NCBI RefSeq assembly: GCF_000427295.1
Contig: NZ_ATNM01000143.1
Location: forward strand, 1 to 64,000
Length of the DNA: 64,000 nucleotides
Reading direction: 5' to 3'
From: Cyclobacterium qasimii M12-11B
Lineage (GTDB): Bacteria; Bacteroidota; Bacteroidia; Cytophagales; Cyclobacteriaceae
Both the position numbers and the translations under genes were made by a program. The notes under the pieces are model-generated. The model saw only the letters and a list, made by a program, of their open reading frames with translations. It ran no database searches and had not been told where the DNA came from. Positions 20,237 through 30,228 of the stretch are shown here, in pieces; position 1 is the stretch's first letter; each line of letters begins with the position of its first letter.

Positions 20237-21112
20237 ATGAAAACCATAGAAGTAAGACTACCGCAAGAATTTGACAAATCGTTCATAGTCTTTAAGGAAA
20301 AAGGGACCTATTTCCCTTGCCCCTGGCATTATCATCCGGAGTACGAACTGGTTCTGGTTTTGAAAAGTACCGGAAGAAGGATGGTGGGAGACCACATTGG
20401 CTATTTTGAACCGGGAGATTTGGTTTGTATGGGTCCTTATCTTCCTCACGTTTGGGTGAATGACCCTATTTATTCCAATGGGGCGGCAGACCATGAAGCA
20501 GAAGCCATTGTTATTCAGTTTCAAGCTGATTTTTTGGGCGCTGATTTTCTGCAAATTCCAGAAATGGAAAACATCAAAAATGTTCTGGGGCTTGCTAGCA
20601 GAGGAATGGCATTCACAGGGAAAACAAAGGAAAAAATCACCGCCTTAATGACAGAAATGGTCGATATGAATGGAATCCAGCGGCTTTCAGGACTTCTTTC
20701 CATTTTTGATATCCTTTCACGGAACAAAGAGTATCAATTATTGGCCAGTCCTGGCTATATAGATAGCGAGCCTGAAGGCTCTGACCGGCTTACTAAGATC
20801 AAAAACCATATTTTAACCAATTTCGATCAGGAAATAACGCTCTCAGAAATAGCTTCGATGGCGAACATGGGGGTAACAACCTTTTGCAATTTTTTCAAAG
20901 AGCAATACCGAATCACCTTTGTGGAGTACCTTAACACGGTAAGGATTGGGCATGCTTGTAAGTTGTTGTCCAATGAGGATATAAATATCGTAGAAGTGGC
21001 TTTTGCTTGTGGATTTAATAATTTGGCCAATTTCAACCGCCAATTTAAAAAGCTTAAAAAAATGACTCCTTCAGATTTTAGAAAAATGGTCAATATTCAA
21101 GAAGTAGCTTGA
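20237..21112 (+). CDS. AraC family transcriptional regulator with cupin sensor
   Basis: The ATG at 20237 gives 291 residues (MKTIEVRLPQEF). Residues ~15-100 form a cupin-like ligand pocket (WHYHPEYELVLV, GDLVCMGPYLPHVW) and the C-terminal 100 residues an AraC double helix-turn-helix (ITLSEIASMANMG, ACGFNNLANFNRQFKK). Regulators of this layout usually respond to sugars. It converges on the 3' end of the polysaccharide-utilisation locus and could control it, although distance to the SusC promoter is 9 kb. The GTG at 20219 is an alternative start without homology support. Confidence 0.85.
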   Translation: MKTIEVRLPQEFDKSFIVFKEKGTYFPCPWHYHPEYELVLVLKSTGRRMVGDHIGYFEPGDLVCMGPYLPHVWVNDPIYSNGAADHEAEAIVIQFQADFLGADFLQIPEMENIKNVLGLASRGMAFTGKTKEKITALMTEMVDMNGIQRLSGLLSIFDILSRNKEYQLLASPGYIDSEPEGSDRLTKIKNHILTNFDQEITLSEIASMANMGVTTFCNFFKEQYRITFVEYLNTVRIGHACKLLSNEDINIVEVAFACGFNNLANFNRQFKKLKKMTPSDFRKMVNIQEVA

Positions 21113-21175
21113 TAAAAAAAACCAATTTGCAATTAAAACCTCCTTATCAGAGATATTAACTGCAAATTGGCCAGT
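21113..21175. terminator. Bidirectional terminator between AraC and sialidase-like genes
   Basis: CCAATTTGCA (21122-21131) pairs with TGCAAATTGG (21161-21170), with further pairing of TTAA/TTAA inside. On the minus strand a run of eight T follows (plus A run at 21114-21121), which would end the transcript of the polysaccharide locus just after its last stop codon (21181). Confidence 0.7.
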
Positions 21176-21180
21176 AACCA

Positions 21181-22368
21181 TTAGTTTATTTTCAAAATAG
21201 ATCCGGCAATGTGCCTGTTCTTATTGTCTGTATTGAAGTAATAAGTAACCAATACTTTGTCATCGCCCATATTCACAGCCCATGGATAGCCAATATCTGT
21301 GCTTCCTCCATCTTCTCTAATTATAATCTCCTCTGCCGTAGCAAAATCAGTGCATTCAGGATTTAAAATTCTCGCCCTTATACCATAAGGCTTGTGGCGG
21401 TAACCATAAATCAAAAAGACACGATCGTCTGGAAGTCTTAACGCTTGCAGTGGATGCCCCTGAAAGCCCATAGATTCCCACTGATCAAATGTTTTGCCTC
21501 CATCTTTGGACCTTGCTATTACTGCCTGATCATCAAATTTAGCTGTACGGATAAACGCAATGATGTCACCTTTTGGAGTTTCATAAGCTGATGCCTCATT
21601 AAAGATCACCTCATCATCTACAGCAACAGTACTTAGGTGTTCCCAAGTATTTCCTTTGTCATCGGAAACCAAAAGGTAATTAGAGGTTTTCCCTCTTTTC
21701 TCAGTATCACTGGCTGCAACAATCCAAAATATCCTTCCACTTTTCCCTTCATACAAGGCGCCCCTGTTATAGGCAGGTACTTTATTTCCCATAGGCGTAT
21801 AGTTTACCTCAGGGGCGATAGATGGTGGGTAAATCGGGCCTTTCCAGGTATCTCCTCCATCAATAGATTTCACCAGGTAGCCTCCTAGAAACACTGTGCC
21901 TTTACTATTGGCAAAATGAGGCTTCTTTATATTTTCCAGGCCATCATCTTCCAGGAATGCCCAGCCATAACTGGCACATAACAGGGTTCCATCTTTTAGT
22001 TGTAAAAGACAGGGATCCTGTGAACCTCCAAAAGCATGTGAATAAATCAATTCAGGCTCTTTGGTCCAATTGATCCCATCTTTGGAAGACACACTTACCA
22101 AATAACTATTAGGATCAACATGGCTATTCCCCTTCTCTTTAAAGGTCACCATTCTGTCAGGTGCTCTTCTAAAGGCGACAAGGTATTCTCCATTGCTTTT
22201 TTTGACAACAGAAGGGAAGGTAGCATAATAGCTATTGTCCTGGTAAATAATAAAATCTTTTACCTTGGTGGCCGGTTCGGCTGCTCTTGTGCTGTCCGAA
22301 GCGTTGCTAGCATTCACTGCAAAACTGTTTAAAATCAAGACAGCAATTATTAATAAGTGTTTTTTCAT
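21181..22368 (-). CDS. Sialidase-superfamily propeller protein, secreted
   Basis: This 395-residue protein starts with a signal peptide (ILNSFAVNAS) and has several Asp-box (BNR) repeats: SVDGGDTWKGP-type, SDDKGNTWEHL and SKDGGKTFDQW, plus the RRAPDRM segment near the N-terminus. It belongs to the six-bladed sialidase-like fold used by exo-alpha-sialidases and by many other glycan-active enzymes and binders. Whether it is a true sialidase cannot be told; the arginine triad is not obvious by eye. It is the last gene of the susC-susD locus, 45 bases after the related 22414-23424 gene. Confidence 0.75.
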   Translation of the reverse strand: MKKHLLIIAVLILNSFAVNASNASDSTRAAEPATKVKDFIIYQDNSYYATFPSVVKKSNGEYLVAFRRAPDRMVTFKEKGNSHVDPNSYLVSVSSKDGINWTKEPELIYSHAFGGSQDPCLLQLKDGTLLCASYGWAFLEDDGLENIKKPHFANSKGTVFLGGYLVKSIDGGDTWKGPIYPPSIAPEVNYTPMGNKVPAYNRGALYEGKSGRIFWIVAASDTEKRGKTSNYLLVSDDKGNTWEHLSTVAVDDEVIFNEASAYETPKGDIIAFIRTAKFDDQAVIARSKDGGKTFDQWESMGFQGHPLQALRLPDDRVFLIYGYRHKPYGIRARILNPECTDFATAEEIIIREDGGSTDIGYPWAVNMGDDKVLVTYYFNTDNKNRHIAGSILKIN

Positions 22369-22413
22369 AGGTATTATTAATTTGATATAATCTTTTTCTT
22401 CGTTATTCAGGCA

Positions 22414-23424
22414 TTATTTGTAAAGATCCTTGATCGGAATTTTAGTCAGGTAAATACTGGTTTTTTCCTCATGGCTGGAATAATAAACAAACCATAGCTT
22501 CTTTTTGTAAATGACCATACCAGGGTAGCTCGTATCTCCCCCACTTGGCACTTCCATGGTTTTATTAATATTACCCTCAAGGTCAGTGAGGTAAATAACT
22601 GTTTTAGCACCCGTTTTTCGGTAATCCCGAGTTCCCATCACAAGGGTGTTTTTATCCAGGAAAAGAAAATTGGGACCACCCAGTCGTTTGGTTAATTTTT
22701 TTGTCGTCCAATCCGTGTAAGGAGCCTCACTTTTTGCCAATACTCCCATTTTATCACCATCCTCTCTTCTGACCAAAACATACATTTTACCGTTTTCATC
22801 AAACCTGATTGTGGATTCATTTGGACCACCATCTATGGGTAATTGAGCTACATGGTTAAAATTAATGCCATCAGTGGTTTTAAGTAAATGAACCTCGCGC
22901 GCAGCATTGTAATTTCGGTAAACAATACCATATCCAATATTATTGTGCCAGGTTAGACTCCATATCCAATCCAGGGAAGGCTCCATGTCTATGCTTGCTT
23001 TTTCCAAGGAAGAAAATCCCTCTCCTTTGGTGTCAGAAAATGAAACCATTGGATACAAAATTTTGTACCCATCGTCATAAACACCCACTGCAGTCAGCAC
23101 CATTATACGGCCTTCGGGAGTAATAGACAATCGTGCCTCTCTAACATCTCTGTCCTCTTCTTCCAATAAGGCTACGCTTTGCCAATCTTCTCCGTCTTTT
23201 GACTTTAAGATTCGGATGGCACCACTCTTATCAGGCATATGGTTATTTCCTTCTCTAAGGGCAATGTAAAAATCACCCTTAAACCTGATCATATCAGGAA
23301 AGGCATTGTGAGGTGCCTTGTCCCAAATTTTCTCCACCTCTAAAGAATCTTTTAAGGATTCATTAGAAAACCCAGGCGTCAACTGGAGGAAAATTACTAT
23401 TAATAGTAAAAAACTAGTTTTCAT
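22414..23424 (-). CDS. Sialidase-like secreted propeller protein
   Basis: This 336-residue protein has a signal peptide (MKTSFLLLIVIFLQLTPGFS) and repeated beta-propeller strands with Asp-box-like turns (LKSKDGEDWQSV, LKTTDGINFNHV). It resembles exo-alpha-sialidase-like proteins of Bacteroidota glycan loci rather than characterised sialidases. GGPNESTIRFDENGK is one conserved central segment. It lies between the sulfatase and the other propeller gene in one minus-strand unit, which suggests action on a side group of the same glycan. The exact function is not predictable. Confidence 0.65.
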   Translation of the reverse strand: MKTSFLLLIVIFLQLTPGFSNESLKDSLEVEKIWDKAPHNAFPDMIRFKGDFYIALREGNNHMPDKSGAIRILKSKDGEDWQSVALLEEEDRDVREARLSITPEGRIMVLTAVGVYDDGYKILYPMVSFSDTKGEGFSSLEKASIDMEPSLDWIWSLTWHNNIGYGIVYRNYNAAREVHLLKTTDGINFNHVAQLPIDGGPNESTIRFDENGKMYVLVRREDGDKMGVLAKSEAPYTDWTTKKLTKRLGGPNFLFLDKNTLVMGTRDYRKTGAKTVIYLTDLEGNINKTMEVPSGGDTSYPGMVIYKKKLWFVYYSSHEEKTSIYLTKIPIKDLYK

Positions 23425-23553
23425 ATTTCTTGGGTTATAATTAATTTTTATTCTTTAAAAGTATTTTGAGATTTACCCACTGCCAAATTCACTAAATATT
23501 ATTTACACAAAAATTCAGATAAAGTACCAAAATAACGCTGCTTCAATTATCTG

Positions 23554-25050
23554 TTAATTGTTAAGATAGTCCAAATAGCCCCATTTAAAACCCTCTACTT
23601 TACGGTAACTATGATCTGGGTAAAGGGTGTTTATTGAATCCATTTCAAAGGTGTATTTTTTTAGTTTCTCAGCTGATAAAAAAGGATCCCTTGTATCTTC
23701 TCTCCAGGCATCAAGCGCTTCCTTCATGGTAACTAAAACTGCCTCTAATCCTGGCTTATCTGCTAAATTCTCAAATTCCCAGGGGTCTTCCTGTAAATCA
23801 TACAATTCCCACTCCGGAGGCTTTCTCCAGGTTTCATAAGCCTGACGAACCTTCGCATCAGAGGCTGCAATTTCTTCAATCGTAGCACCAGAACCAAAAT
23901 CAGGATTTGCATAGGCAGTAAACGCGGGGAATTCTCCTCTACCAACATCTATATTATGAATCAGCTTGTACCGATCACCCCTTATACTTCTTCTAGGAAA
24001 ATAAAACACAGGAGAGGCCCCTTCTCCATCTGCTCCAAGATGTGTTCTCCATTCTGTTTCATCTTCTGAAAATAAATCCATTAACGACCTGCCTGGTAAA
24101 TTAAAATCTCCTAAAGTCTCAGTCAAGTCTAATACTGTAGGCAAAATATCAATCACAGAAATCAATTCATCTCTACTTGAACCAATTTCTTTAATTTTTT
24201 CAGGATAGGAAATTATAAAAGGAACTTTCAGCCCTCCTTCATAATTGGTAAGTTTACCTCTACTGAATTGAGCACCATGATCACTAAGGTAAATGATACA
24301 AGTATTGGATAAATCACCTAAACTGTCCAATAACATCCCTATGGATTCATCCAACCTGTTCATGCAATTATAATAAGCTTCTGTCTGGTCCAGCAATCTT
24401 TCATTATTTACCCCGACAAAAGGAAGCGTTTCCTTAATCTTATTACGGTCCACTTTCTGGGTAGGTAAGCCTTCCACTTCGTTCTGAAATGGCAGGTGTG
24501 CATCTGGGAAATTCACCATCAAAAAATAGGGGTCTTCCGATTGACTGACAAATTCCTTTGCCTGTGTGGCATAATCCTTTAAGCTTTCCTTTTGGAAATT
24601 TGACCCTGGTAATGCTTCGAAATCAAAATCGAACCTTTCAGCAGGGTTAACGTGAATTTTACCAAGGATTCCTGTTCTATAGCCCGTTTCTTTAAGGTAA
24701 TTGGGCAAAACTTTTATTCCTGAATACAATGCATAATAGTGAGTAGCCCATCCAAGTTGCCCGTTTTGATGCGGGTATAGGCCTGTGAAAATACTACTCC
24801 TTGAGGGACTACATACCGCATAGGTAGTATAAGCGTTAAGGAATTTTACGCCATTATTAGAAAGCTTGTCCAGGTTTGGAGTGTGTACGAGCGAATTCCC
24901 ATAACAGCCTAAATCTGAACTATTGTCCTCAGAAACAATCAGTAAGATATTTGGTCTGGGACTTACTGTTTCTTTTGATCCACACCCAGAAGTAGTCACA
25001 CCTAAAAGTGCAAGCAATGCCAAACCTATCTTCAATTGGTTAATAATCAT
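23554..25050 (-). CDS. Sulfatase, N-sulfoglucosamine sulfohydrolase (SGSH) type
   Basis: The start at 25050 gives 498 residues with a lipoprotein signal (Cys23 in TTSGC). Metal residues appear in VSEDNSSD, and the formylglycine site is Cys80-Ser-Pro-Ser-Arg84 in AVCSPSRSSIFTGLYPHQNG, a type I (Cys) sulfatase. The serine-rich VCSPSR followed by HQNG and the LGKIHVNP segment are characteristic of the SGSH/heparan N-sulfatase branch of family S1, so removal of N-linked sulfate from glucosamine is possible, though other S1 sulfatases share these. The cysteine must be converted by a maturase not recognisable in this window. It follows susD after a strong hairpin and belongs to the same locus. Confidence 0.85.
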   Translation of the reverse strand: MIINQLKIGLALLALLGVTTSGCGSKETVSPRPNILLIVSEDNSSDLGCYGNSLVHTPNLDKLSNNGVKFLNAYTTYAVCSPSRSSIFTGLYPHQNGQLGWATHYYALYSGIKVLPNYLKETGYRTGILGKIHVNPAERFDFDFEALPGSNFQKESLKDYATQAKEFVSQSEDPYFLMVNFPDAHLPFQNEVEGLPTQKVDRNKIKETLPFVGVNNERLLDQTEAYYNCMNRLDESIGMLLDSLGDLSNTCIIYLSDHGAQFSRGKLTNYEGGLKVPFIISYPEKIKEIGSSRDELISVIDILPTVLDLTETLGDFNLPGRSLMDLFSEDETEWRTHLGADGEGASPVFYFPRRSIRGDRYKLIHNIDVGRGEFPAFTAYANPDFGSGATIEEIAASDAKVRQAYETWRKPPEWELYDLQEDPWEFENLADKPGLEAVLVTMKEALDAWREDTRDPFLSAEKLKKYTFEMDSINTLYPDHSYRKVEGFKWGYLDYLNN

Positions 25051-25088
25051 TTTCTTTCTGAGTTTCAATCTTTCCAAAAGTAAATAAA

Positions 25089-25126
25089 TTACAATTAGAC
25101 TCAATTAATAAGGAGTCTAATTGTAA
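25089..25126 (-). terminator. Perfect 14-bp hairpin after susD (attenuator or processing site)
   Basis: TTACAATTAGACTC (25089-25102) pairs perfectly with GAGTCTAATTGTAA (25113-25126) around a 10-base loop. It lies between the susD stop and the sulfatase start, followed on the minus strand by T-rich sequence. Such hairpins often reduce read-through so that susC/susD are expressed above the downstream enzymes. Confidence 0.7.
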
Positions 25127-25147
25127 TTTATCTTTAGCTTTCCGGTA

Positions 25148-26629
25148 TTACTGGTAACCAGGATTTTGAACTATTTTGTTTTCTAAACTCAACACCGCAG
25201 TAGAGATAGGCCATAGGATTTTTTGTTCTGGATCGTCCTTCTCACTTAGAGAAGGAAGCATTTCGATGGCTTTGTTGAAGCGCACCAAATCCCACCATCT
25301 TTTGCCCTCAAATGCCAATTCTCTTAGCCTTTCTTCAAGAATGATCTCATCGTTTTCTTCTATAGTACCAGAAGTAAAGGCATAATTACTGTATTGATCA
25401 CCGTAAGCACGCATTCTGACCTGATTAATTTCCATTGATGGATCTTCACCTAAGGCATTCTTTGCTTCAGCAATCATCAATAAAACATCAGCATATCGGT
25501 ATAGAATAATGTCATCAATAAAGTTTCTGCTACCCCCTATTACTGTACCACTTCCCTTTGTGACTATGGTCGTGTAATAAGTTAAGGCATCTTCTTCCCC
25601 GATAGTGAATATTTCATAAAAGGAGGCATCCTTCCTTTGGTCATCATTGGTGAACAAGGATTTCACATATTCGGTAGGAACAGTTATATTATTGCTGCCG
25701 CCACCTATGGCGCCAATTGTTTCCTTTGCTTCGTCGGATATGTTGGTAGGGATAGCACTTCCTATGAGATACATGGCGTTGAAATAATTATTACCGGCAG
25801 ATTCTAGTTCAGCAAATCTTACAGCCATTAATATCTCATCATTGCCTTTATTTTCATATTTAAAGACATCTTCGTAATTATCCAACAAGGATATATTTGT
25901 AGTTTGAATGTCCTCAAATGCATCAAGAGCAGTTTGGAAATCTGCACTTCCACCCTCCATTTGTTTGGCCGTCCAAAGGTAAACCTCTCCCTTAAGTGCG
26001 CTAGTGGCAGGTTTGGACCAAAACATCTTGTTTTCTGCATAATTATTGTCAGAAAATAATTGTAAAGCCTGATCAATATCCTCTTTAATAAACTGGAATA
26101 TTTCGCTTTGAGCTGTTCTTTCAATTTGAGTAAACTCAGGATTTTCACTTTCCGTTGGGTCCATTCGCAAAGGCAAATCTCCCCAGGTTCTAGTCATTAC
26201 AAAATAGGTAAATGCTCTCATCGCATAGGCCTCCGCCAGGATGGTATTTTTCCTATCTTCAGATGCAAAATCAATCTCTGGTACATACTTAAGGATCAGG
26301 TTAGCGCTATTCACTAAAGTATATAAACTTTGCCAGCTTGGCCCAGCATCATCAGGTTGCAAACGATTCATATAATATTTGGACCATCCGCCATCACCTA
26401 CAGTTCCCAAAGTCACAACATCAGCTCTTGCTTCTCCCAAATAATACAAAGTAGAGGTAGAAATACTTCTGAGGTTGACATACATTCCGATCAAGGCACC
26501 TTCTGCATCCCCTTCTGACTTCCAAAAAGACTCTGTAGTTATCACACTTGTAGGTGAAACATCTAGCAAGTCGGAACAGGAGCCGAATAGAAATAGGCTT
26601 ATAATTAAAGCTATATTTAAGTTTTTCAT
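25148..26629 (-). CDS. susD: SusD/RagB family outer-membrane glycan-binding lipoprotein
   Basis: This 493-residue lipoprotein (lipobox LFGSC, Cys18) has the SusD pattern: LLDVSPTSVIT at the mature N-terminus, TPR-like helices (AEAYAMRAFTYFVMTRTWGDLPL) and a C-terminal RLRELAFEGKRWWDLVRFNKA with IVQNPGYQ at the end. SusD proteins cap the paired TonB-dependent SusC channel and bind the incoming oligosaccharide at the cell surface. It lies 17 bases after susC in the same transcript. The glycan cannot be read from the sequence, but the sulfatase and propeller neighbours point to a sulfated polymer. Confidence 0.93.
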   Translation of the reverse strand: MKNLNIALIISLFLFGSCSDLLDVSPTSVITTESFWKSEGDAEGALIGMYVNLRSISTSTLYYLGEARADVVTLGTVGDGGWSKYYMNRLQPDDAGPSWQSLYTLVNSANLILKYVPEIDFASEDRKNTILAEAYAMRAFTYFVMTRTWGDLPLRMDPTESENPEFTQIERTAQSEIFQFIKEDIDQALQLFSDNNYAENKMFWSKPATSALKGEVYLWTAKQMEGGSADFQTALDAFEDIQTTNISLLDNYEDVFKYENKGNDEILMAVRFAELESAGNNYFNAMYLIGSAIPTNISDEAKETIGAIGGGSNNITVPTEYVKSLFTNDDQRKDASFYEIFTIGEEDALTYYTTIVTKGSGTVIGGSRNFIDDIILYRYADVLLMIAEAKNALGEDPSMEINQVRMRAYGDQYSNYAFTSGTIEENDEIILEERLRELAFEGKRWWDLVRFNKAIEMLPSLSEKDDPEQKILWPISTAVLSLENKIVQNPGYQ

Positions 26630-26646
26630 GATTCCTTTATTTTAAA

Positions 26647-29600
26647 TTAAAAGGTAATATTTAGACCAAAAATAAAGTTTCTAGGAATAGGGTAACGTCC
26701 ATAATCCTGTCCACCAAATTCAGGGTTAAGCCCCTGGTATTTGGTAAAATAATACAGGTTATTACCCGTGAGGCTAAGCCTTACATTTTCCAAATTGATA
26801 GGCGTTAATACGCTTTTTGGCAAGTTATAGCTTAAGCTTAGTTCTCTTATAGCCAGGTAGTCTCCGGGTTCATAATACCCCTGCCCTGTACGAGTTGGGA
26901 AAACGTTGTATTGTGCCCTTGTGCTCTCCCAATCGTACCTTGGTAATTCAGCCACATCGCCTTGCTCTTGCCAGCCATTGTCGACCAAATTCTGGGTAAG
27001 GTTCATGTTTAGCTTCCACTGACCTTCCATAAATGCGCGTGCATAGTTGTATATCGTATGACCTACAGTATAATCCATTCGTAGGGAAAGCATCAGGTTT
27101 TTATAGGAAAAGGTATTGGTAAACCCACCGGTTAAGGTTGGAAATTCAGTTCCTACATACCCTTTGTCTTTTTCGTCTATTACCCCATTATTGTCTAAAT
27201 CGTCCCAGATGAAATCCCCTCCAAAAGAGACGTCAGGATATCTTTTATAAATATCACTTGGTGCACTTTCTGCATCTTGATCGGTTGGATAAACACCTAG
27301 CTCTAGGTGAGAATAATACTCTCCAAGTTGACCACCTTCCTGAAGACCACCTTTCCAGGCATAATCTCCCAAGCCATCATCCCATACATAAAACCCTCCA
27401 ACGCGGTTATTATCTGCTCCATTTTCCGGGAGTTTTAATATCTTATTTTGAAGGGTGGCAAAGTTGGCTGCCAAATTCCATTGAAAGTCAGAGACTGCCG
27501 GTAAAACATTGTAATTCACCTCTAATTCTACCCCTTTGTTTTCCAAACTACCAAAGTTAGTCAGCGTACTTCCAAAACCAGTGGATGGTGCTAAGGCCAA
27601 ATCAGTAATAAGGTTATCCGTTACTCTTCTATAAACGTCAAGAACGATTCCTAAACGATTAAATAAAGTAAGGTCTGCACCAAAATTCAAAGTTTTTGAC
27701 CGTTCCCACTTCAATTCAGGATTGGGAATCAAGGTATTCTGAATGGCTGCGTATCCCCCATACCTTGCACCTACTCCATAAGCACCCTGAGCTGAAAAAT
27801 CTCCTAAATTCCCAATGTTACCGTTGATACCATAACTGGATCTAATTTTAAGTTTGCTAAAAATATTTTGTGGCAATGCTTCCCAAAAATCTTCATTGTG
27901 CATGTTCCAACCTAAGGCTACCCCAGGGAAAAAGCCCCATTGATAGTTTGCTCCCAGATTAGATGCGCCATCATACCTCGCATTTATAGATACCAAATAC
28001 TTGTAATTATAATCATAATTTACCCTACCAAAATAACCATGAATAACCTGATCTGAAATAGAACTACTAACGCTTGTCGCTTCAGCAGACGCATTTAATG
28101 TCGGGATAAGGTCTGTTGAAGCACCCTGTCCTGAAGCATTTAATGAGGATATATTTCTCCCGAAGTAGGCATAACCTGCAGTAGCATTCACATTATGTGC
28201 ATCGCCAATGGTTTTAGAATAATGGAATACTGCATCCACCTGTGTTTGTCTCCATTTAGAAATGGAAGCACTTGCCGACCTGTTGTCTACCAAATTATTG
28301 GGGCCGTTCAAAACAGCTGGTTGAAAGGTGTAGGAATCATTTGTTCTATTGTAAATAGACAATTGTGGATCGAAACTTAATTCTGGTGTAATTTGCCACC
28401 TGGAACCAACGGAAAAAGTCAAGTTCTCTGACCTGTTTTCCGCGACTCTGTTTCTCAAAACATACTCAGGATTTCCTTCACTCAATGCCTGTCCAGGTGC
28501 CAAAGTACCATCCTCAAATTTGTATTTAGTAGTGGGCGGTAAGGTTATTGCCCTGGCAAAAATATTGGTAATACTGTTTACCTGATTGTCTTTTGAATTG
28601 GCATAGTTGACTATCCCATAAAAGCTAAATTTATCACTCACTTTAAAGTCTCCGTTGACATTCATCGTATACCGCTTGTAGCCAGTGGTAATGGCTATTC
28701 CCTGATTGTCTAAGAATCCTAAGCTAGCACTCACTTTTGCCTTTTCTGTACCTCCAGAAACCGAAACATGGTGATTCTGTATTGCAGCCGTTCTGAACAA
28801 TACGTCCTGCCAATCGGTGTCCTGGAAGATCAAAGTCTTGGAAGGGTCAATTGGGTCTGGCATGCTTTCCCACCCTTCACTTAGCTTGTACTCGTTTTCA
28901 GAAGTTAAATACTGCGTCGTATAGGCCGTGTTATTGGTCAAGTCATTGCCTGTTCCAAATCCTACTGGGTTCGTATTTCTAAAAGAAGCATCAGGGAAAA
29001 TGTCTTGAACAAGCATTGCCCTTCTGGCGAAGGTCAAATAATCACGTGCAGAAGCTAGATCATACAAGCTTCCTGGTTGGGACAAGGAATAACTACCAGA
29101 ATAAGTGGCTGAAATAAAACCGGCTTTGGCTGATTTAGTAGTAATTACCACTACCCCATTTGATCCTCTGGCTCCATATATAGAGGTGGAGGCGGCGTCC
29201 TTTAACACTTGAAAGGTCTCAATATCACCTGGAGCAATATTATTAATATCTGGCCTGATTACTCCATCTACTACATACAAAGGGGCTGCTCCATTAGGGT
29301 TATTAATAGAAGTCCCTCCCCTTACAATTACTCTAGGTGCTGCTCCCGGTTGCCCTGAGGTAGTTTGCACCCTCACACCTGCCAAGGTTCCCTGCATGGC
29401 TGAAGCAGCATTGGAATAGGGAATATTTTCTAAAACCCGCTCATCCATTTTGGATACGGAGGTAGTTAAGAGTTCTCGAGACTGCTCTCCAAAACCAATG
29501 ACTACTACCTCATCCATGTCAGAAAGAGCCGAAGAAAGATTTACATTAATAGTACTGCTGTTACCAATACTCATCTCTTTACTGGTGAACCCAATAAATG

Positions 29601-29841
29601 AAAATACGAGTGTATTCCGGTCTTGAGGAACAGCTATATTATAACTTCCATCAATGTCAGAAACCGTACCTACAGAGGTGCCTTTTACCAGGATATTCAC
29701 ACCTGGAAGAGACTCTCCTGACGCATCAGTGATGGTCCCGGAAACTTCCCTGGTATTCTGTGAATAACCCTCCGATCCGGCCATGATCACAAAAAGGATC
29801 ATTAGCCCAAATAGCCGTAATTCTTGTATAGTTTTTTCCAT
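26647..29841 (-). CDS. susC: SusC/RagA family TonB-dependent outer-membrane transporter
   Basis: The start at 29841 (MEKTIQELRLFGLM) gives 1064 residues with a signal peptide ending near EGYSQ. Order: carboxypeptidase-regulatory-like domain (VSGTITDASGESLPGVNI), TonB box (DEVVVIGFGEQ), plug domain (RGGTSINNPNGAAPLYVVDG, SIYGARGSNGVVVITTK), then a beta-barrel ending in RNFIFGLNITF. It imports oligosaccharides with energy from TonB. No N-terminal STN domain is present, so sigma/anti-sigma signalling through it is not expected, even though an ECF sigma gene lies 4 kb upstream. It is the first gene of the susC-susD-sulfatase-propeller unit. Confidence 0.93.
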   Translation of the reverse strand: MEKTIQELRLFGLMILFVIMAGSEGYSQNTREVSGTITDASGESLPGVNILVKGTSVGTVSDIDGSYNIAVPQDRNTLVFSFIGFTSKEMSIGNSSTINVNLSSALSDMDEVVVIGFGEQSRELLTTSVSKMDERVLENIPYSNAASAMQGTLAGVRVQTTSGQPGAAPRVIVRGGTSINNPNGAAPLYVVDGVIRPDINNIAPGDIETFQVLKDAASTSIYGARGSNGVVVITTKSAKAGFISATYSGSYSLSQPGSLYDLASARDYLTFARRAMLVQDIFPDASFRNTNPVGFGTGNDLTNNTAYTTQYLTSENEYKLSEGWESMPDPIDPSKTLIFQDTDWQDVLFRTAAIQNHHVSVSGGTEKAKVSASLGFLDNQGIAITTGYKRYTMNVNGDFKVSDKFSFYGIVNYANSKDNQVNSITNIFARAITLPPTTKYKFEDGTLAPGQALSEGNPEYVLRNRVAENRSENLTFSVGSRWQITPELSFDPQLSIYNRTNDSYTFQPAVLNGPNNLVDNRSASASISKWRQTQVDAVFHYSKTIGDAHNVNATAGYAYFGRNISSLNASGQGASTDLIPTLNASAEATSVSSSISDQVIHGYFGRVNYDYNYKYLVSINARYDGASNLGANYQWGFFPGVALGWNMHNEDFWEALPQNIFSKLKIRSSYGINGNIGNLGDFSAQGAYGVGARYGGYAAIQNTLIPNPELKWERSKTLNFGADLTLFNRLGIVLDVYRRVTDNLITDLALAPSTGFGSTLTNFGSLENKGVELEVNYNVLPAVSDFQWNLAANFATLQNKILKLPENGADNNRVGGFYVWDDGLGDYAWKGGLQEGGQLGEYYSHLELGVYPTDQDAESAPSDIYKRYPDVSFGGDFIWDDLDNNGVIDEKDKGYVGTEFPTLTGGFTNTFSYKNLMLSLRMDYTVGHTIYNYARAFMEGQWKLNMNLTQNLVDNGWQEQGDVAELPRYDWESTRAQYNVFPTRTGQGYYEPGDYLAIRELSLSYNLPKSVLTPINLENVRLSLTGNNLYYFTKYQGLNPEFGGQDYGRYPIPRNFIFGLNITF

Positions 29842-30228
29842 ATAATAGTGATTTAAGTATTGCACAAACATGCACATACCAAAGATATTATATGAATTAA
29901 CCGTTTACTTATACTTTCTTTTAAATTATCAATACAATATTGCAAAGTCCTCGAATTGTTATTAAAGAGGCATTTTAAACACAAAAAAGCTATTTTAGTT
30001 ATATGGATTAAACCAAATTTCCTCCATATAAAAACCAAATTTAAAAACAAAAAAGTATAGCAACAATAAGGTATTGCTATTTTATTGGCCTTTGCAAACT
30101 GTCGATCAAAAGGTTTTTACTGCTTTTTTTTAATAAACAGTAGTTAATGAAATAAGCGAGAATCACAGAAGCCAAAAAATAAAACATCGAAAAAAAGCTT
30201 TAGCATAAATCCATTATTTATTGAAAGC
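29842..30228. other. SusC upstream region
   Basis: About 390 AT-rich bases. On the minus strand TATCTTTG (plus 29880-29887) fits the Bacteroidota TAnnTTTG -7 element and lies about 40 bases before the susC start; the matching TTTG -33 element at the usual distance is not evident. Nothing else is seen. Confidence 0.4.
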
